Source of the DNA: Pseudomonas sp. UBA4194
Lineage (GTDB): Bacteria > Pseudomonadota > Gammaproteobacteria > Pseudomonadales > Pseudomonadaceae
NCBI RefSeq assembly: GCF_002379585.1
Contig: NZ_DFUE01000026.1
Location: 1-11,980 of the forward strand
DNA length: 11,980 nt
Reading direction: 5' to 3'
Of this stretch, positions 1 through 6,536 are shown one piece after another (position 1 is the first letter of the stretch; each line of letters opens with the position of its first letter). The position numbers and the translations under genes are program-made. Under the pieces are notes generated by a model, which did no database searches, had not been told where the DNA came from, and worked only from the letters and a program-made list of their open reading frames with translations.

Positions 1-45
1 ATGGTCCCCTCACCCCAGGCCTCTGCCTGAGGGAGAGGGGGCCAT
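1..45. repeat. Palindromic interspersed repeat at window edge
   Basis: This is a long imperfect palindrome. ATGG (1-4) pairs with CCAT (42-45), CCCCTC (6-11) with GAGGGG (35-40), CCC (13-15) with GGG (31-33) and CAGGC (16-20) with GCCTG (25-29), closing on a CTCT loop. A12 and A34 are mismatched and A30 is bulged. It lies 21 bp beyond the stop codon of the autotransporter, so on that transcript it would form a strong 3' hairpin. It has no U-tract and is not a classical intrinsic terminator. Bases 2-17 recur exactly at 11965-11980. C-rich palindromes beginning CCCCTCACCCC are common interspersed repeats in pseudomonads, as far as I recall. Confidence 0.75.
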
Positions 46-66
46 CCACCGTTCAGTCCAGATCGA

Positions 67-3027
67 TCAGAACCGCAGCTGCCATTGCCCCACTAGCGCA
101 TGGTTGCGGCTGTTGCTGCCCAACTCACCGCTGTAGCCAACTCCCACGCTCTGACGCGCGCTCACGCCCAGATCCAGGCCGGCTTCCACCAGCAAACTGT
201 CTCGGTCCAGGGCGCTGCCTTCGACGCTGAAACCGCTGCCGCCGCTGAGGAGAGCCTGGCGGGTGCTGTTGTCCACGTCGCCGTAGGTATGACGCCAGCC
301 CAGGCTGCCTCGTGGCGTCAGGCTCATGCCGTTGTCCAGCAGGTTCAGGTGAGCCAGACGCACACCGAAGGTGCTGGTGAAGTTGTCCTGGGTCTGCGAT
401 TCCACGTTCAGCGCCGCAGCGCCGCCTTTTTCCCGGTAGCCGTCACGGTTGTAGCGCTGATAACCGAGGTTGGCGAAGGGTTCGGCGCTCAGGCGACCAT
501 TGCCCAGGCTGTAACCCAGTTCGGCGAAGGCCTGCTGGCTGTCGGCATCGTAGTCGCCCTTTGGCCGATCGCTGAAACCGTCGAAGCGGACGGTGCGCTT
601 GTTGCTGCCGTCGTGCTTGCTGTAGGCCGCACCCAGACGCAACGCCAATGGCCCGCTCTGGCGCAGGGCATAGACCCCGGCATGCCAGCTGTCGACTTCA
701 CCGTCCACACCTGAAGCGTCCAGGTCAGTGCGCGAGTAGCCACCCAACACACCGACACGCCAGTCCGGCGTCAGTGCCCAATCGGTGCCCAGCACGCTGC
801 CGCGGGTGCGTTGTTCGAGGCCGCTGCTGCCATGCTCGCCCTCCAGCTTGCCGTAGCTGCCCAGCGCCTGAATCCACACCCGGCCACGGGCATTGGGGTC
901 GTTCAGGTTGCGTGCCTGGTCAGGCACGCCATTGGCGGCCAGTATCGGCGTGTCCTGGTCTGCCAGGGCCACCTGCAAGCCGCCGTTGGCCCCCATCTGC
1001 TGCATTACCGAGAGCATGCTGCTGCCGACCTGGGCCGTGCCCGCCAGTGTGGCCGCGCCAAGGCTGGCGTTGGTGCTGCCGGCCAGTTGCTCGATCGCCA
1101 CGCCGGCGCTGGCGGTGCTGGTGTTGAGCAGGGCGTTGTACAGGCTGCCATCGCTCAGGCCCGCCAGGCTGCGGGCGGCACGGGCGCCGTTGGCAGTGCT
1201 GGCGAAGTCGGCAAAGGCGACGTCGTTGCGGGTGTAGTCCAGGTCCACCCGTGTGGCGCTGTAGCTCACTGTGGGGGTCAGAAAGGCATAGTCGCTGGTG
1301 ACCTGGCCGAAGCGGCCATTCACGTTGCTGGCCTGCAGCACGGTGTAGCGGCTCTGCCAAGGGTACTCACCGCTGCTCGGGTTGACCGCCAGGGTGGCAC
1401 CGTTGAGGTTGGCCGCGCCGCTGATCAGTACTGGCGCGCTGCTGCCGTCGGCATTCACGCCATAGGCCAGGGTGGCGCCGCTGGCCAGAGTAAGGTCGCC
1501 GTTGACCCTGGCGGTGCCCAGTTGGCTGTTGGTCAACAGGGTGCCCTTGACGTTCAGGTTGCCCACGGAACCGCCGCCGGCGTAGACGCCGCCCTGATCG
1601 ACTGTCAGGGCACCGCCGATGCGGCCCTGGTTGATCAAGGTGGCACCGTTGGCAACGGCGCTGGCATCGCTGAAGTCGTCGGTGCTGGTCAGCGTCCAGG
1701 TGCCGCTGTTGACTTGCAGGGATTCGAAATTCTGGCTGTTGCCGAAGCTGCCACCGGCGCGGCCGTCCAGGGTCACTCGGTCATACCCTGTACCGCCATC
1801 CACCACACCTTCGAAGCGGCCGCCGCTGTGCACGCTCAGGCTGTCATCGCCACCGGCCATTTGCAGGGCGATGCCGTTGCTGCCACTGATCAGCCCGGCG
1901 TTGATCACGGTATCGGCGAAGTCGCCGTTGAGCTGCATGCCGAAGCCGTTGAGGCCGGTGATGGTGCCGTGGTTTTCCAGGTAGGTGGCGGCGTAGGCCG
2001 AACCATTGCTGCCGTCGTCGATGAGGATGGCGTTGCCCGCGCCGCTGATGGTTGCCCCCGCGGCATTGAGGATGTAACCCCCGCCCATGGCAATGCCTTC
2101 ACTGACGTTCAGCGGGTCGCCCGGCTTGGCGCCGGACGCGCCCGTGCCGCGGATGATGCCGTAGTTCTCGATATGGCCGATGAGGTCGATGTCCACGCCA
2201 TCACCGTCACCCACTGGCTGCAACCCGGACACATCGCCGGAAATCAGGCCATGGTTGATCACCGTGCCATTGCCGTCCGAGCCGTAGCCGGAGCCATTGC
2301 GACCGATCACCGTACCTTTGTTGTAGAGCAGGGCGCCTTCGTCGGTGGTTACACCGTGGCGGCCACCGCTGATCAAACCGTAGTTATACACAGACACGCC
2401 GGTAGCAGCGGACACATCGACGCCATCGAACTTATCATCCAGGCTGAACGTGTCGCCTGTGGATATCTGCCCGTAGTTGGTGATGGTGGCGTTGACGCCG
2501 GTTTTCATCCCGTCGTTCTTTTCGCTGCGAATCAGGCCGCCGGCGCGGTTGATGATCGTCGTGGTGATACCGCTGCTGTCCAGGGCTTCGAGGTCTATGG
2601 CGCGTTTGCCCACAGAACGCAGGGTGCCGCTGTTGTCGATGACGATGGCGCCGTTGCTGAAGTCGTCCTTGATGCGGAAGGCGTCGGAGGCGCCTTGCAC
2701 CAGCGCGCCGGCCTGATTGATCAACGTGTAGTTGCGCACTGCCCCGGTACTGGAGCTGTCGATCGCGCGGTCGCCGGTGGATATCAGGCGGCCTGCATTG
2801 TTCACCACCACACCGCCGCCCGCGGCCGCGCCCTTGAGCTTGATGGCTTCGGCGCTGGCAGTGATGCTGCCGGTGGGGCTCAGGGTCAGCGTGTCGGTAT
2901 CGCTCAGGCTTTGGGTGGCGGTCGTGGCATCGGTGATCTGCACGGTCTTGGCGTGGACCGAGGCGATCGGCGCGCCGAGAGCAAGCAGGGCGATGGCAAG
3001 TGCGAGGCGTTGCGGCGGAAACGGCAT
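67..3027 (-). CDS. Autotransporter (type Va secretion), beta-helical passenger
   Basis: This is a complete 986-residue autotransporter: a secreted passenger carried to the cell surface by its own C-terminal outer-membrane barrel. Residues 1-26 look like a Sec signal peptide (Arg7, hydrophobic stretch 8-20, cleavage likely after the VHA ending at 26). The passenger, about 27-600, is rich in Gly, Asn, Ser and Thr. It repeats a motif of the form [V/I]xNxGxIxG, for example INQAGALVQG (103-112), VYNYGLISGG (213-222), VINHGLISGD (256-265) and VINAGLISGS (374-383), as expected of parallel beta-helix coils. Residues 470-600 resemble the conserved end of such passengers. About 604-690 is a likely linker, and 712-986 is the barrel, ending in QWQLRF with the terminal Phe typical of Bam substrates. 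I see no GDSGS protease motif, RGD or other catalytic signature, so adhesion or aggregation is a guess. It lies 61 bp behind the GNAT gene on the same strand. The Shine-Dalgarno sequence is poor and lies in a hairpin. Confidence 0.93.
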   Translation of the reverse strand: MPFPPQRLALAIALLALGAPIASVHAKTVQITDATTATQSLSDTDTLTLSPTGSITASAEAIKLKGAAAGGGVVVNNAGRLISTGDRAIDSSSTGAVRNYTLINQAGALVQGASDAFRIKDDFSNGAIVIDNSGTLRSVGKRAIDLEALDSSGITTTIINRAGGLIRSEKNDGMKTGVNATITNYGQISTGDTFSLDDKFDGVDVSAATGVSVYNYGLISGGRHGVTTDEGALLYNKGTVIGRNGSGYGSDGNGTVINHGLISGDVSGLQPVGDGDGVDIDLIGHIENYGIIRGTGASGAKPGDPLNVSEGIAMGGGYILNAAGATISGAGNAILIDDGSNGSAYAATYLENHGTITGLNGFGMQLNGDFADTVINAGLISGSNGIALQMAGGDDSLSVHSGGRFEGVVDGGTGYDRVTLDGRAGGSFGNSQNFESLQVNSGTWTLTSTDDFSDASAVANGATLINQGRIGGALTVDQGGVYAGGGSVGNLNVKGTLLTNSQLGTARVNGDLTLASGATLAYGVNADGSSAPVLISGAANLNGATLAVNPSSGEYPWQSRYTVLQASNVNGRFGQVTSDYAFLTPTVSYSATRVDLDYTRNDVAFADFASTANGARAARSLAGLSDGSLYNALLNTSTASAGVAIEQLAGSTNASLGAATLAGTAQVGSSMLSVMQQMGANGGLQVALADQDTPILAANGVPDQARNLNDPNARGRVWIQALGSYGKLEGEHGSSGLEQRTRGSVLGTDWALTPDWRVGVLGGYSRTDLDASGVDGEVDSWHAGVYALRQSGPLALRLGAAYSKHDGSNKRTVRFDGFSDRPKGDYDADSQQAFAELGYSLGNGRLSAEPFANLGYQRYNRDGYREKGGAAALNVESQTQDNFTSTFGVRLAHLNLLDNGMSLTPRGSLGWRHTYGDVDNSTRQALLSGGSGFSVEGSALDRDSLLVEAGLDLGVSARQSVGVGYSGELGSNSRNHALVGQWQLRF

Positions 3028-3031
3028 GGAC

Positions 3032-3059
3032 GGACGACCTGGGTATGTTCGGGTCGTCC
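3032..3059 (-). promoter_or_regulatory. Leader hairpin covering the autotransporter RBS region
   Basis: GGACGACC (3032-3039) and GGTCGTCC (3052-3059) form a perfect 8-bp stem around a 12-nt loop. On the minus-strand transcript the stem ends 4 nt before the autotransporter ATG. The only Shine-Dalgarno-like AGG (3038-3040) straddles the loop and the 3' arm. The hairpin could therefore occlude ribosome entry. No U-tract follows on the minus strand. On the plus strand the T-run comes only after about 10 bases and no gene leads into it, so a terminator role is less likely. The stretch 3060-3100 between this hairpin and the GNAT gene is unusually AT-rich and could hold a promoter (TATATA at 3060-3065), but I see no good -35 hexamer. 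Confidence 0.5.
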
Positions 3060-3088
3060 TATATAGCGTTTAGTTTTTACAGAATTAT

Positions 3089-3766
3089 TTAATTGCGGAT
3101 ACGAAACTGTTCCAGCGTTTTCAGCTGACCGGACGGCGGCTGGTTTTCCAGGGCCAGCCAGCTTTCGAACGCGTGCTCGATGACTGGCCATTCGCTGTCG
3201 ATCATGGAGAAGTACGCGGTATCGCGATTCTTGCCCTTGACGATCATGTGCTGGCGGAATGCACCTTCTTCCGTGAAGCCGAAGCGTAGCGCTGCGCGAC
3301 GTGAACGCAGGTTGGCGTTGTCGCATTTCCACTCGACCCGACGGTAGCCCTGACTGAACGCGAGCTTGGCGGCCAGGTATACCGCTTCGGTCCCCTTGGG
3401 CGTGCGCTGCATGGAGGCAGCGAAGGCGACGTGACCGATTTCCAGGCGGCCGTGGGCGGGCACGATGGACATCAGGCTGAGGATACCCTGGGCCTTGCCA
3501 GTGTCCTGGTCGACCACGCAGAAGCCCAGCGGGTCGTTGCTGATGGCGTAGCCGTCGAGCCAGATGTAGAAGGGTTCCAGATCGTGGAACGGGCCATAGG
3601 GCAGGTAGTCCCACAGTTTCTGATCCGACCCGGAGCCCTGCAATGCTTCCCACAGATCTTCGCCGTGGCGTTTGGGGTCCAGCTTTTCCAGGCGGATGTA
3701 GCGACCATTCATGGTGTGCGCGACGGGTGCCTGGACAGGCTTCCAATCAGAGGCGGATGTGGGCAT
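3089..3766 (-). CDS. GNAT family N-acetyltransferase (RimJ/RimL-like)
   Basis: The product is 225 residues and fits the Acetyltransf_3 (RimJ/RimL-type) branch of the GNAT superfamily, which moves acetyl from acetyl-CoA to an amine on a protein or small molecule. The fold is recognisable from RYIRLEKLDPKRHGEDLW near the N-terminus (22-39), the strand LEIGHVAF (108-115), the acetyl-CoA region QRTPKGTEAVYL (120-131) and the C-terminal WKCDNANLRSRRAALRFGF (146-164), where NxxSrrxxxrxGF is the family hallmark. The substrate cannot be read from sequence. The start is supported by TAGGAG 5 nt upstream, which overlaps the stop codon of the preceding gene and implies translational coupling. It is the last gene of a three-gene operon with a second GNAT and a PaiB-like protein. 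An uncharacterised detoxification or polyamine role is possible by analogy only. Confidence 0.9.
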   Translation of the reverse strand: MPTSASDWKPVQAPVAHTMNGRYIRLEKLDPKRHGEDLWEALQGSGSDQKLWDYLPYGPFHDLEPFYIWLDGYAISNDPLGFCVVDQDTGKAQGILSLMSIVPAHGRLEIGHVAFAASMQRTPKGTEAVYLAAKLAFSQGYRRVEWKCDNANLRSRRAALRFGFTEEGAFRQHMIVKGKNRDTAYFSMIDSEWPVIEHAFESWLALENQPPSGQLKTLEQFRIRN

Positions 3767-3774
3767 GGCAGCTC

Positions 3775-4221
3775 CTATAGGGCTTTTCGGAATTGGATGA
3801 AGCCCGGGCGTTCAGCGATTCGCTGGTACAGCTGGATGGCCGTGGCATTGGTCTCGTGAGTCAACCAGTGCACCTTGGCGCAGCCAGCGGCGGTAGCCGT
3901 AGCGTAGACGAATTCGATCAGCTGACGTCCGATACCGCCACCGCGCTGGTTTTCGTCGACCAGCAGGTCCTGCAGATAACAGGAATTTGCGATGCTCCAG
4001 CACGAGCGGTGGTAGATGTAATGGACCATGCCCACGGCCCGGTCGTTCCGCCAGGCCAAGGCGGCGTTAATCGGTTCAGCCGGGTCGAGCATACGTTGCC
4101 AGGTGGCGGCCGTCACCTCGGTGGGTATGGCGGTCTGATAGAAGCGTTGATAGGCCTGCCACAGCGGCAGCCAAGCTGCGTGATCCTGGGCGGTGACGGG
4201 GCGAATTTCGAGCGTGGACAT
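3775..4221 (-). CDS. GNAT family N-acetyltransferase
   Basis: The product is 148 residues, typical for a compact single-domain GNAT (Acetyltransf_1). Motif A, which binds the acetyl-CoA pyrophosphate, is clear: LQDLLVDENQRGGGIGRQLI with Q92-R93-G94-G95-G96-I97-G98. The C-terminal THETNATAIQLYQRI (121-135) matches the usual motif B region with N125 and Y132. The open frame extends upstream to 4443, but the ATG at 4219-4221 is chosen for two reasons: it carries AGGAG at good spacing, and the protein then begins with the standard beta-1 strand STLEIRPVTAQD. The longer version adds 74 Arg-rich residues that are the PaiB-like gene read out of frame. It begins 2 bp after the PaiB-like stop codon. 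The substrate is unknown. Confidence 0.92.
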   Translation of the reverse strand: MSTLEIRPVTAQDHAAWLPLWQAYQRFYQTAIPTEVTAATWQRMLDPAEPINAALAWRNDRAVGMVHYIYHRSCWSIANSCYLQDLLVDENQRGGGIGRQLIEFVYATATAAGCAKVHWLTHETNATAIQLYQRIAERPGFIQFRKAL

Positions 4222-4223
4222 GG

Positions 4224-4865
4224 TCAGACTCCTGGTTGCACGGACGACATCAAGTGGGCGAGTTGCTGGTCTCGGGGGTCGCTGCTGGCCGCCAGACCGG
4301 CCTGTACGCCGGCGATGTCGGCGGCCGAACGGTTCTGGCTGAGTTTGCGTTTGCCTTGCAGTCGGGTGATGGCGATGCTGAAGCCAACGATGGCGTTGAG
4401 CATGCCGTCGATGTAATCGGCGGGAGCGTCCTCGACGGCCCATTGCACGGCTTGCCCGGCTTCGTGGCGGGTGGTCAGGGCCCTGACCAATCCGTGCAGT
4501 CGCTGCGGGTCACTGAAGATTTCAGCCTGGCCATGGGCGTGCACGGCCGTGTAGTTCCAGGTCGGAACGACTTTGCCGTGTTCGGCCTTGCTGGCATAGA
4601 AGTTGGGGCTGACGTAGGCATCGGCGCCCGCAAAGATCACCAGCACTTGCGCACCGTTTGCCAGCGCTCGGCACTGTGGGTTGGCTTTGGCCAGGTGTCC
4701 GCTCAAGGTGCCGAATTCGCCGCTGTCCCGATCCAACAATACCGGCACATGGCTGGCGAGTAGACCTTGCGCATCATGGGTCACGACAATCGCCAGGCGC
4801 GTCTGCTCGATGTGGTCGTGCAGGCGGGGCAGATCGTCGTCGAGAAACGCACGAGGTGTATACAT
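4224..4865 (-). CDS. PaiB-like FMN-binding protein (FMN_bind_2 family)
   Basis: The 213-residue product matches the PaiB family (FMN-binding split barrel, often called negative transcriptional regulator). Family landmarks are MYTPRAF at the N-terminus, GTLSGHLAKANPQ (52-64), YVSPNFYASK (84-93) followed by VPTWNYTAVHAHG (100-112), and the C-terminal GKRKLSQNRSAADIAGV (171-187). In Bacillus subtilis, paiB sits with paiA, a GNAT polyamine acetyltransferase, and affects sporulation and degradative-enzyme expression. Here it likewise leads an operon with GNAT genes. Direct DNA binding is not evident from the sequence, and an FMN- or heme-dependent enzymatic role is equally possible. The ATG at 4863-4865 is preferred over an in-frame ATG at 4946 because family members begin MY.P..F; the upstream AGGACA is only a fair Shine-Dalgarno. 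The gene diverges from the sulfur transporter. Confidence 0.92.
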   Translation of the reverse strand: MYTPRAFLDDDLPRLHDHIEQTRLAIVVTHDAQGLLASHVPVLLDRDSGEFGTLSGHLAKANPQCRALANGAQVLVIFAGADAYVSPNFYASKAEHGKVVPTWNYTAVHAHGQAEIFSDPQRLHGLVRALTTRHEAGQAVQWAVEDAPADYIDGMLNAIVGFSIAITRLQGKRKLSQNRSAADIAGVQAGLAASSDPRDQQLAHLMSSVQPGV

Positions 4866-4899
4866 GGTGCTGTCCTGAATGGGGATTCGAGACGATCCT

Positions 4900-4916
4900 A
4901 GGTCATTGGTGGACCT
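4900..4916. promoter_or_regulatory. Inverted repeat upstream of the PaiB-like operon
   Basis: AGGTC-N7-GACCT forms a 17-bp dyad centred about 43 bp upstream of the PaiB-like start. It lies where a promoter or operator for the minus-strand operon would be expected. Short dyads of this size arise by chance, and I cannot name a cognate regulator. A convincing -10/-35 pair for the operon was not found. Confidence 0.25.
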
Positions 4917-4982
4917 GCGATAAGGGCCAGTGGAAGGGTATTCCATGGGGCCAGAAGACGGTTAACCGAATCGGCGTGAAAA

Positions 4983-5039
4983 CTATCCACAAAACTATGC
5001 ACAGGGTTATACGGTAGTTTATCAACAGGTTTATCCACA
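4983..5039 (+). promoter_or_regulatory. Array of DnaA-box-like sites at 12-bp spacing
   Basis: Five 9-mers in one orientation start exactly every 12 bp: CTATCCACA (4983), CTATGCACA (4995), TTATACGGT (5007), TTATCAACA (5019) and TTATCCACA (5031). The last is a perfect match to the DnaA box TTATNCACA and equals the strongest E. coli site. The first, second and fourth differ from the consensus at one position, and the middle unit is degenerate (three mismatches). The bases at 5020-5032 also match the IHF consensus WATCAANNNNTTR at all but the last position. The array lies in the divergent gap between the PaiB-like operon and the YeeE-type transporter, with a moderately AT-rich stretch (5039-5075) beside it. 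No dnaA, dnaN, rpmH, parAB or plasmid rep gene is present. A DnaA-titrating or reactivating locus, or DnaA control of a flanking promoter, fits better than a replication origin. Confidence 0.7.
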
Positions 5040-5150
5040 ATATCGAAGGTCAAGCTGTTGTTACATATAGTTAAACCGCCGCTTCGCGGTGATCTGGTTA
5101 CTTTTCGACCCGCCAGTCTCAACCCCTGCGCCAAACAACTTGTACACACC

Positions 5151-5240
5151 CGTAGCAGCGGCGTAAGCCGCGTCCCGCCCCTGTGCATATCCCCGCGACA
5201 CTGCCGACAAGTCCGGGACGCGGCTTACGCCGCTGCTACG
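5151..5240. repeat. REP doublet (REPIN-like), family A copy 1
   Basis: Two 26-nt arms (5151-5176 and 5215-5240) are exact reverse complements separated by 38 bp. Each arm contains its own small hairpin, GCGGC-GTAA-GCCGC, which is the structure of a REP sequence. Two inverted REPs make a REPIN-type unit. Bases 5149-5175 are identical to 10936-10962 in the second copy. The right arm ends 39 bp before the YeeE-type start, so the element sits in or next to that gene's promoter. REPINs are mobilised in trans by RAYT transposases, and none is encoded in this window. Confidence 0.9.
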
Positions 5241-5242
5241 TT

Positions 5243-5248
5243 TATACT
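5243..5248 (+). promoter_or_regulatory. Possible -10 hexamer for the YeeE-type transporter
   Basis: TATACT matches five of six positions of the sigma-70 -10 consensus and lies 31 bp upstream of the ATG at 5280. The -35 position would fall inside the right arm of the REP element, where no hexamer resembles TTGACA. The promoter is either weak, activator-dependent or elsewhere. Confidence 0.25.
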
Positions 5249-5279
5249 GGTGGGCTGATCCATTCATTCGAGTACTCTC

Positions 5280-6491
5280 ATGAGCGTTACTCTTTCTGCC
5301 ACGCCGGAGCGCAAGCTTGGCGCACCGCTGGTGGCATTCGTCCTGTTGATTGTCGGCGGGCTGTTCCTGGTCTCCCAGGTCGGTAGCCGGCAATTGCTGT
5401 TGTGGGTGGTGGGTGCCGCGCTGGGTCTGACGCTGTACCACGCAGCATTCGGTTTCACCTCGGCGTGGCGGGTCTTCATTCGCGAGCGCCGTGGTGCTGG
5501 CCTGCGTGCGCAGATGGTCATGCTGGCGCTGGCGGTGATGCTGTTCTTCCCGGCACTGGGGGCCGGCAGCCTGTTTGGCAGCCCCGTGGTCGGGCTGGTA
5601 GCGCCGGCGGGCGTGTCGGTGATCTTCGGAGCCTTTATTTTCGGCATCGGCATGCAGTTGGGCGGCGGTTGCGCCTCGGGCACCCTGTTTACGGTCGGCG
5701 GTGGCAATGCGCGGATGTTGGTGACCTTGCTGTTCTTCATCTGCGGTTCGCTGATCGCCACCCATCATGTCGATTGGTGGTTCGCCCTGCCTTCATTGCC
5801 AGCGATTTCCATCGTCAAGAGCCTGGGCGTCATGCCCGCCTTGCTGTTGAGCCTGGGGTTGTTCGCGATCATCGCCGGGGTAACGCTGCGCCTGGAGAAA
5901 CGGCGCCATGGCAGCCTGCAGGCGCCAGTGGCCAGCGAGCACAGCGGCTTGCGTCGTTTCGTCCAGGGTCCGTGGCCGCTGGTATGGGGTGCGGTGGCCT
6001 TGGCGCTGCTGAATTTCGCTACCTTGGCCCTAGCGGGTCGGCCATGGGGCATCACCTCGGCGTTCGCCCTGTGGGGTGCCAAGGTGGCCAGCGGTCTGGG
6101 CGTGGATGTCGGCAGCTGGGCGTTCTGGCAGAGCGCCGCCAATGCCAAGGCCCTGGCGGCGCCGGTCTGGGAAGACATCACCAGCGTGATGGATATCGGT
6201 ATCGTATTGGGTGCCTTGCTGGCGGCGGGTTTGGCCGGGCATTTCGCGCCCAGCCTGAAGATCCCGCCGATGTCGCTGCTGGCGGCAGTGATCGGCGGCT
6301 TGCTGCTCGGTTACGGCTCACGGCTGGCGTACGGCTGCAACATTGGCGCGTACTTCAGTGGTATCGCTTCGGGCAGCTTGCATGGCTGGTTGTGGCTGGT
6401 AGCCGCGTTCATCGGCAACAGCGTCGGTGTTCGCCTGCGGCCGATTTTCTTCGCCGGCGAGCGCCGTGTCGAACGCCTGAGCGGCTGCTAG
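5280..6491 (+). CDS. YeeE/YedE family sulfur-compound transporter
   Basis: The 403-residue inner-membrane protein belongs to the YeeE/YedE (Sulf_transp) family, whose characterised member TsuA imports thiosulfate. It is very hydrophobic, with roughly ten membrane segments (for example 15-33, 38-56, 78-96, 104-124, 146-161, 185-203, 235-253, 304-320, 330-346 and 368-384). Two pseudo-symmetric signatures are clear: FGIGMQLGGGCASGT with Cys131 (121-135) and YGSRLAYGCNIGAYFSG with Cys353 (345-361). These are the conserved pore cysteines proposed to pass the sulfur substrate along. Cys155 and a C-terminal Cys403 are also present. A charged loop at 204-226 separates the halves, so this is the long, single-chain form of the family. 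No TusA-like or rhodanese partner gene is adjacent, so the substrate (thiosulfate or another sulfur or selenium species) is undetermined. The Shine-Dalgarno is weak (GAG about 7 nt before ATG). The gene is monocistronic and converges on the asparaginase operon. Confidence 0.9.
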   Translation: MSVTLSATPERKLGAPLVAFVLLIVGGLFLVSQVGSRQLLLWVVGAALGLTLYHAAFGFTSAWRVFIRERRGAGLRAQMVMLALAVMLFFPALGAGSLFGSPVVGLVAPAGVSVIFGAFIFGIGMQLGGGCASGTLFTVGGGNARMLVTLLFFICGSLIATHHVDWWFALPSLPAISIVKSLGVMPALLLSLGLFAIIAGVTLRLEKRRHGSLQAPVASEHSGLRRFVQGPWPLVWGAVALALLNFATLALAGRPWGITSAFALWGAKVASGLGVDVGSWAFWQSAANAKALAAPVWEDITSVMDIGIVLGALLAAGLAGHFAPSLKIPPMSLLAAVIGGLLLGYGSRLAYGCNIGAYFSGIASGSLHGWLWLVAAFIGNSVGVRLRPIFFAGERRVERLSGC

Positions 6492-6536
6492 CTCGGTCGC
6501 TGCATCATCCGGATCACAGGGTGCTAGCACAGGCGC

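Noticed and set aside
3032..3059. Rho-independent terminator of the PaiB/GNAT operon
   Set aside because: On the minus strand the hairpin is followed directly by the autotransporter start and not by a U-tract. A leader role is more likely.
811..3066. Very long open frame (751 codons) on the plus strand
   Set aside because: It is the antisense of the autotransporter. The Ala/Val/Gly-rich product has no recognisable domain and no upstream RBS, and GC-rich codon bias explains its openness.
4222..4443. N-terminal extension of the 148-residue GNAT
   Set aside because: The 74 added residues are Arg-rich and lie inside the PaiB-like gene in another frame. The internal ATG has a good RBS and the normal GNAT N-terminus.
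4866..4946. N-terminal extension of the PaiB-like protein
   Set aside because: The family starts MYxPxxF. The extra 27 residues have no family counterpart and would cover the likely promoter region.
4983..5075. Chromosomal or plasmid replication origin
   Set aside because: DnaA boxes are present, but there is no dnaA, rpmH, dnaN, gidA, parAB or rep gene and no strong AT-rich unwinding region. Titration or promoter regulation is more economical.
5075..5090. Small hairpin ACCGC-N6-GCGGT as a terminator
   Set aside because: The stem is only 5 bp, no gene ends nearby, and the T-run on the minus strand is only three bases long.
4983..5240. CRISPR array
   Set aside because: The repeats are 9-mers with 3-bp gaps or paired inverted REPs. 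There are no regular 28-37-bp repeats with spacers and no cas genes.
5061..5768. Minus-strand frame opposite the start of the YeeE-type gene and the REP
   Set aside because: It runs through both REP arms, and its hydrophilic, Gln- and Arg-rich product lacks any domain. The opposite strand has a clear membrane protein.
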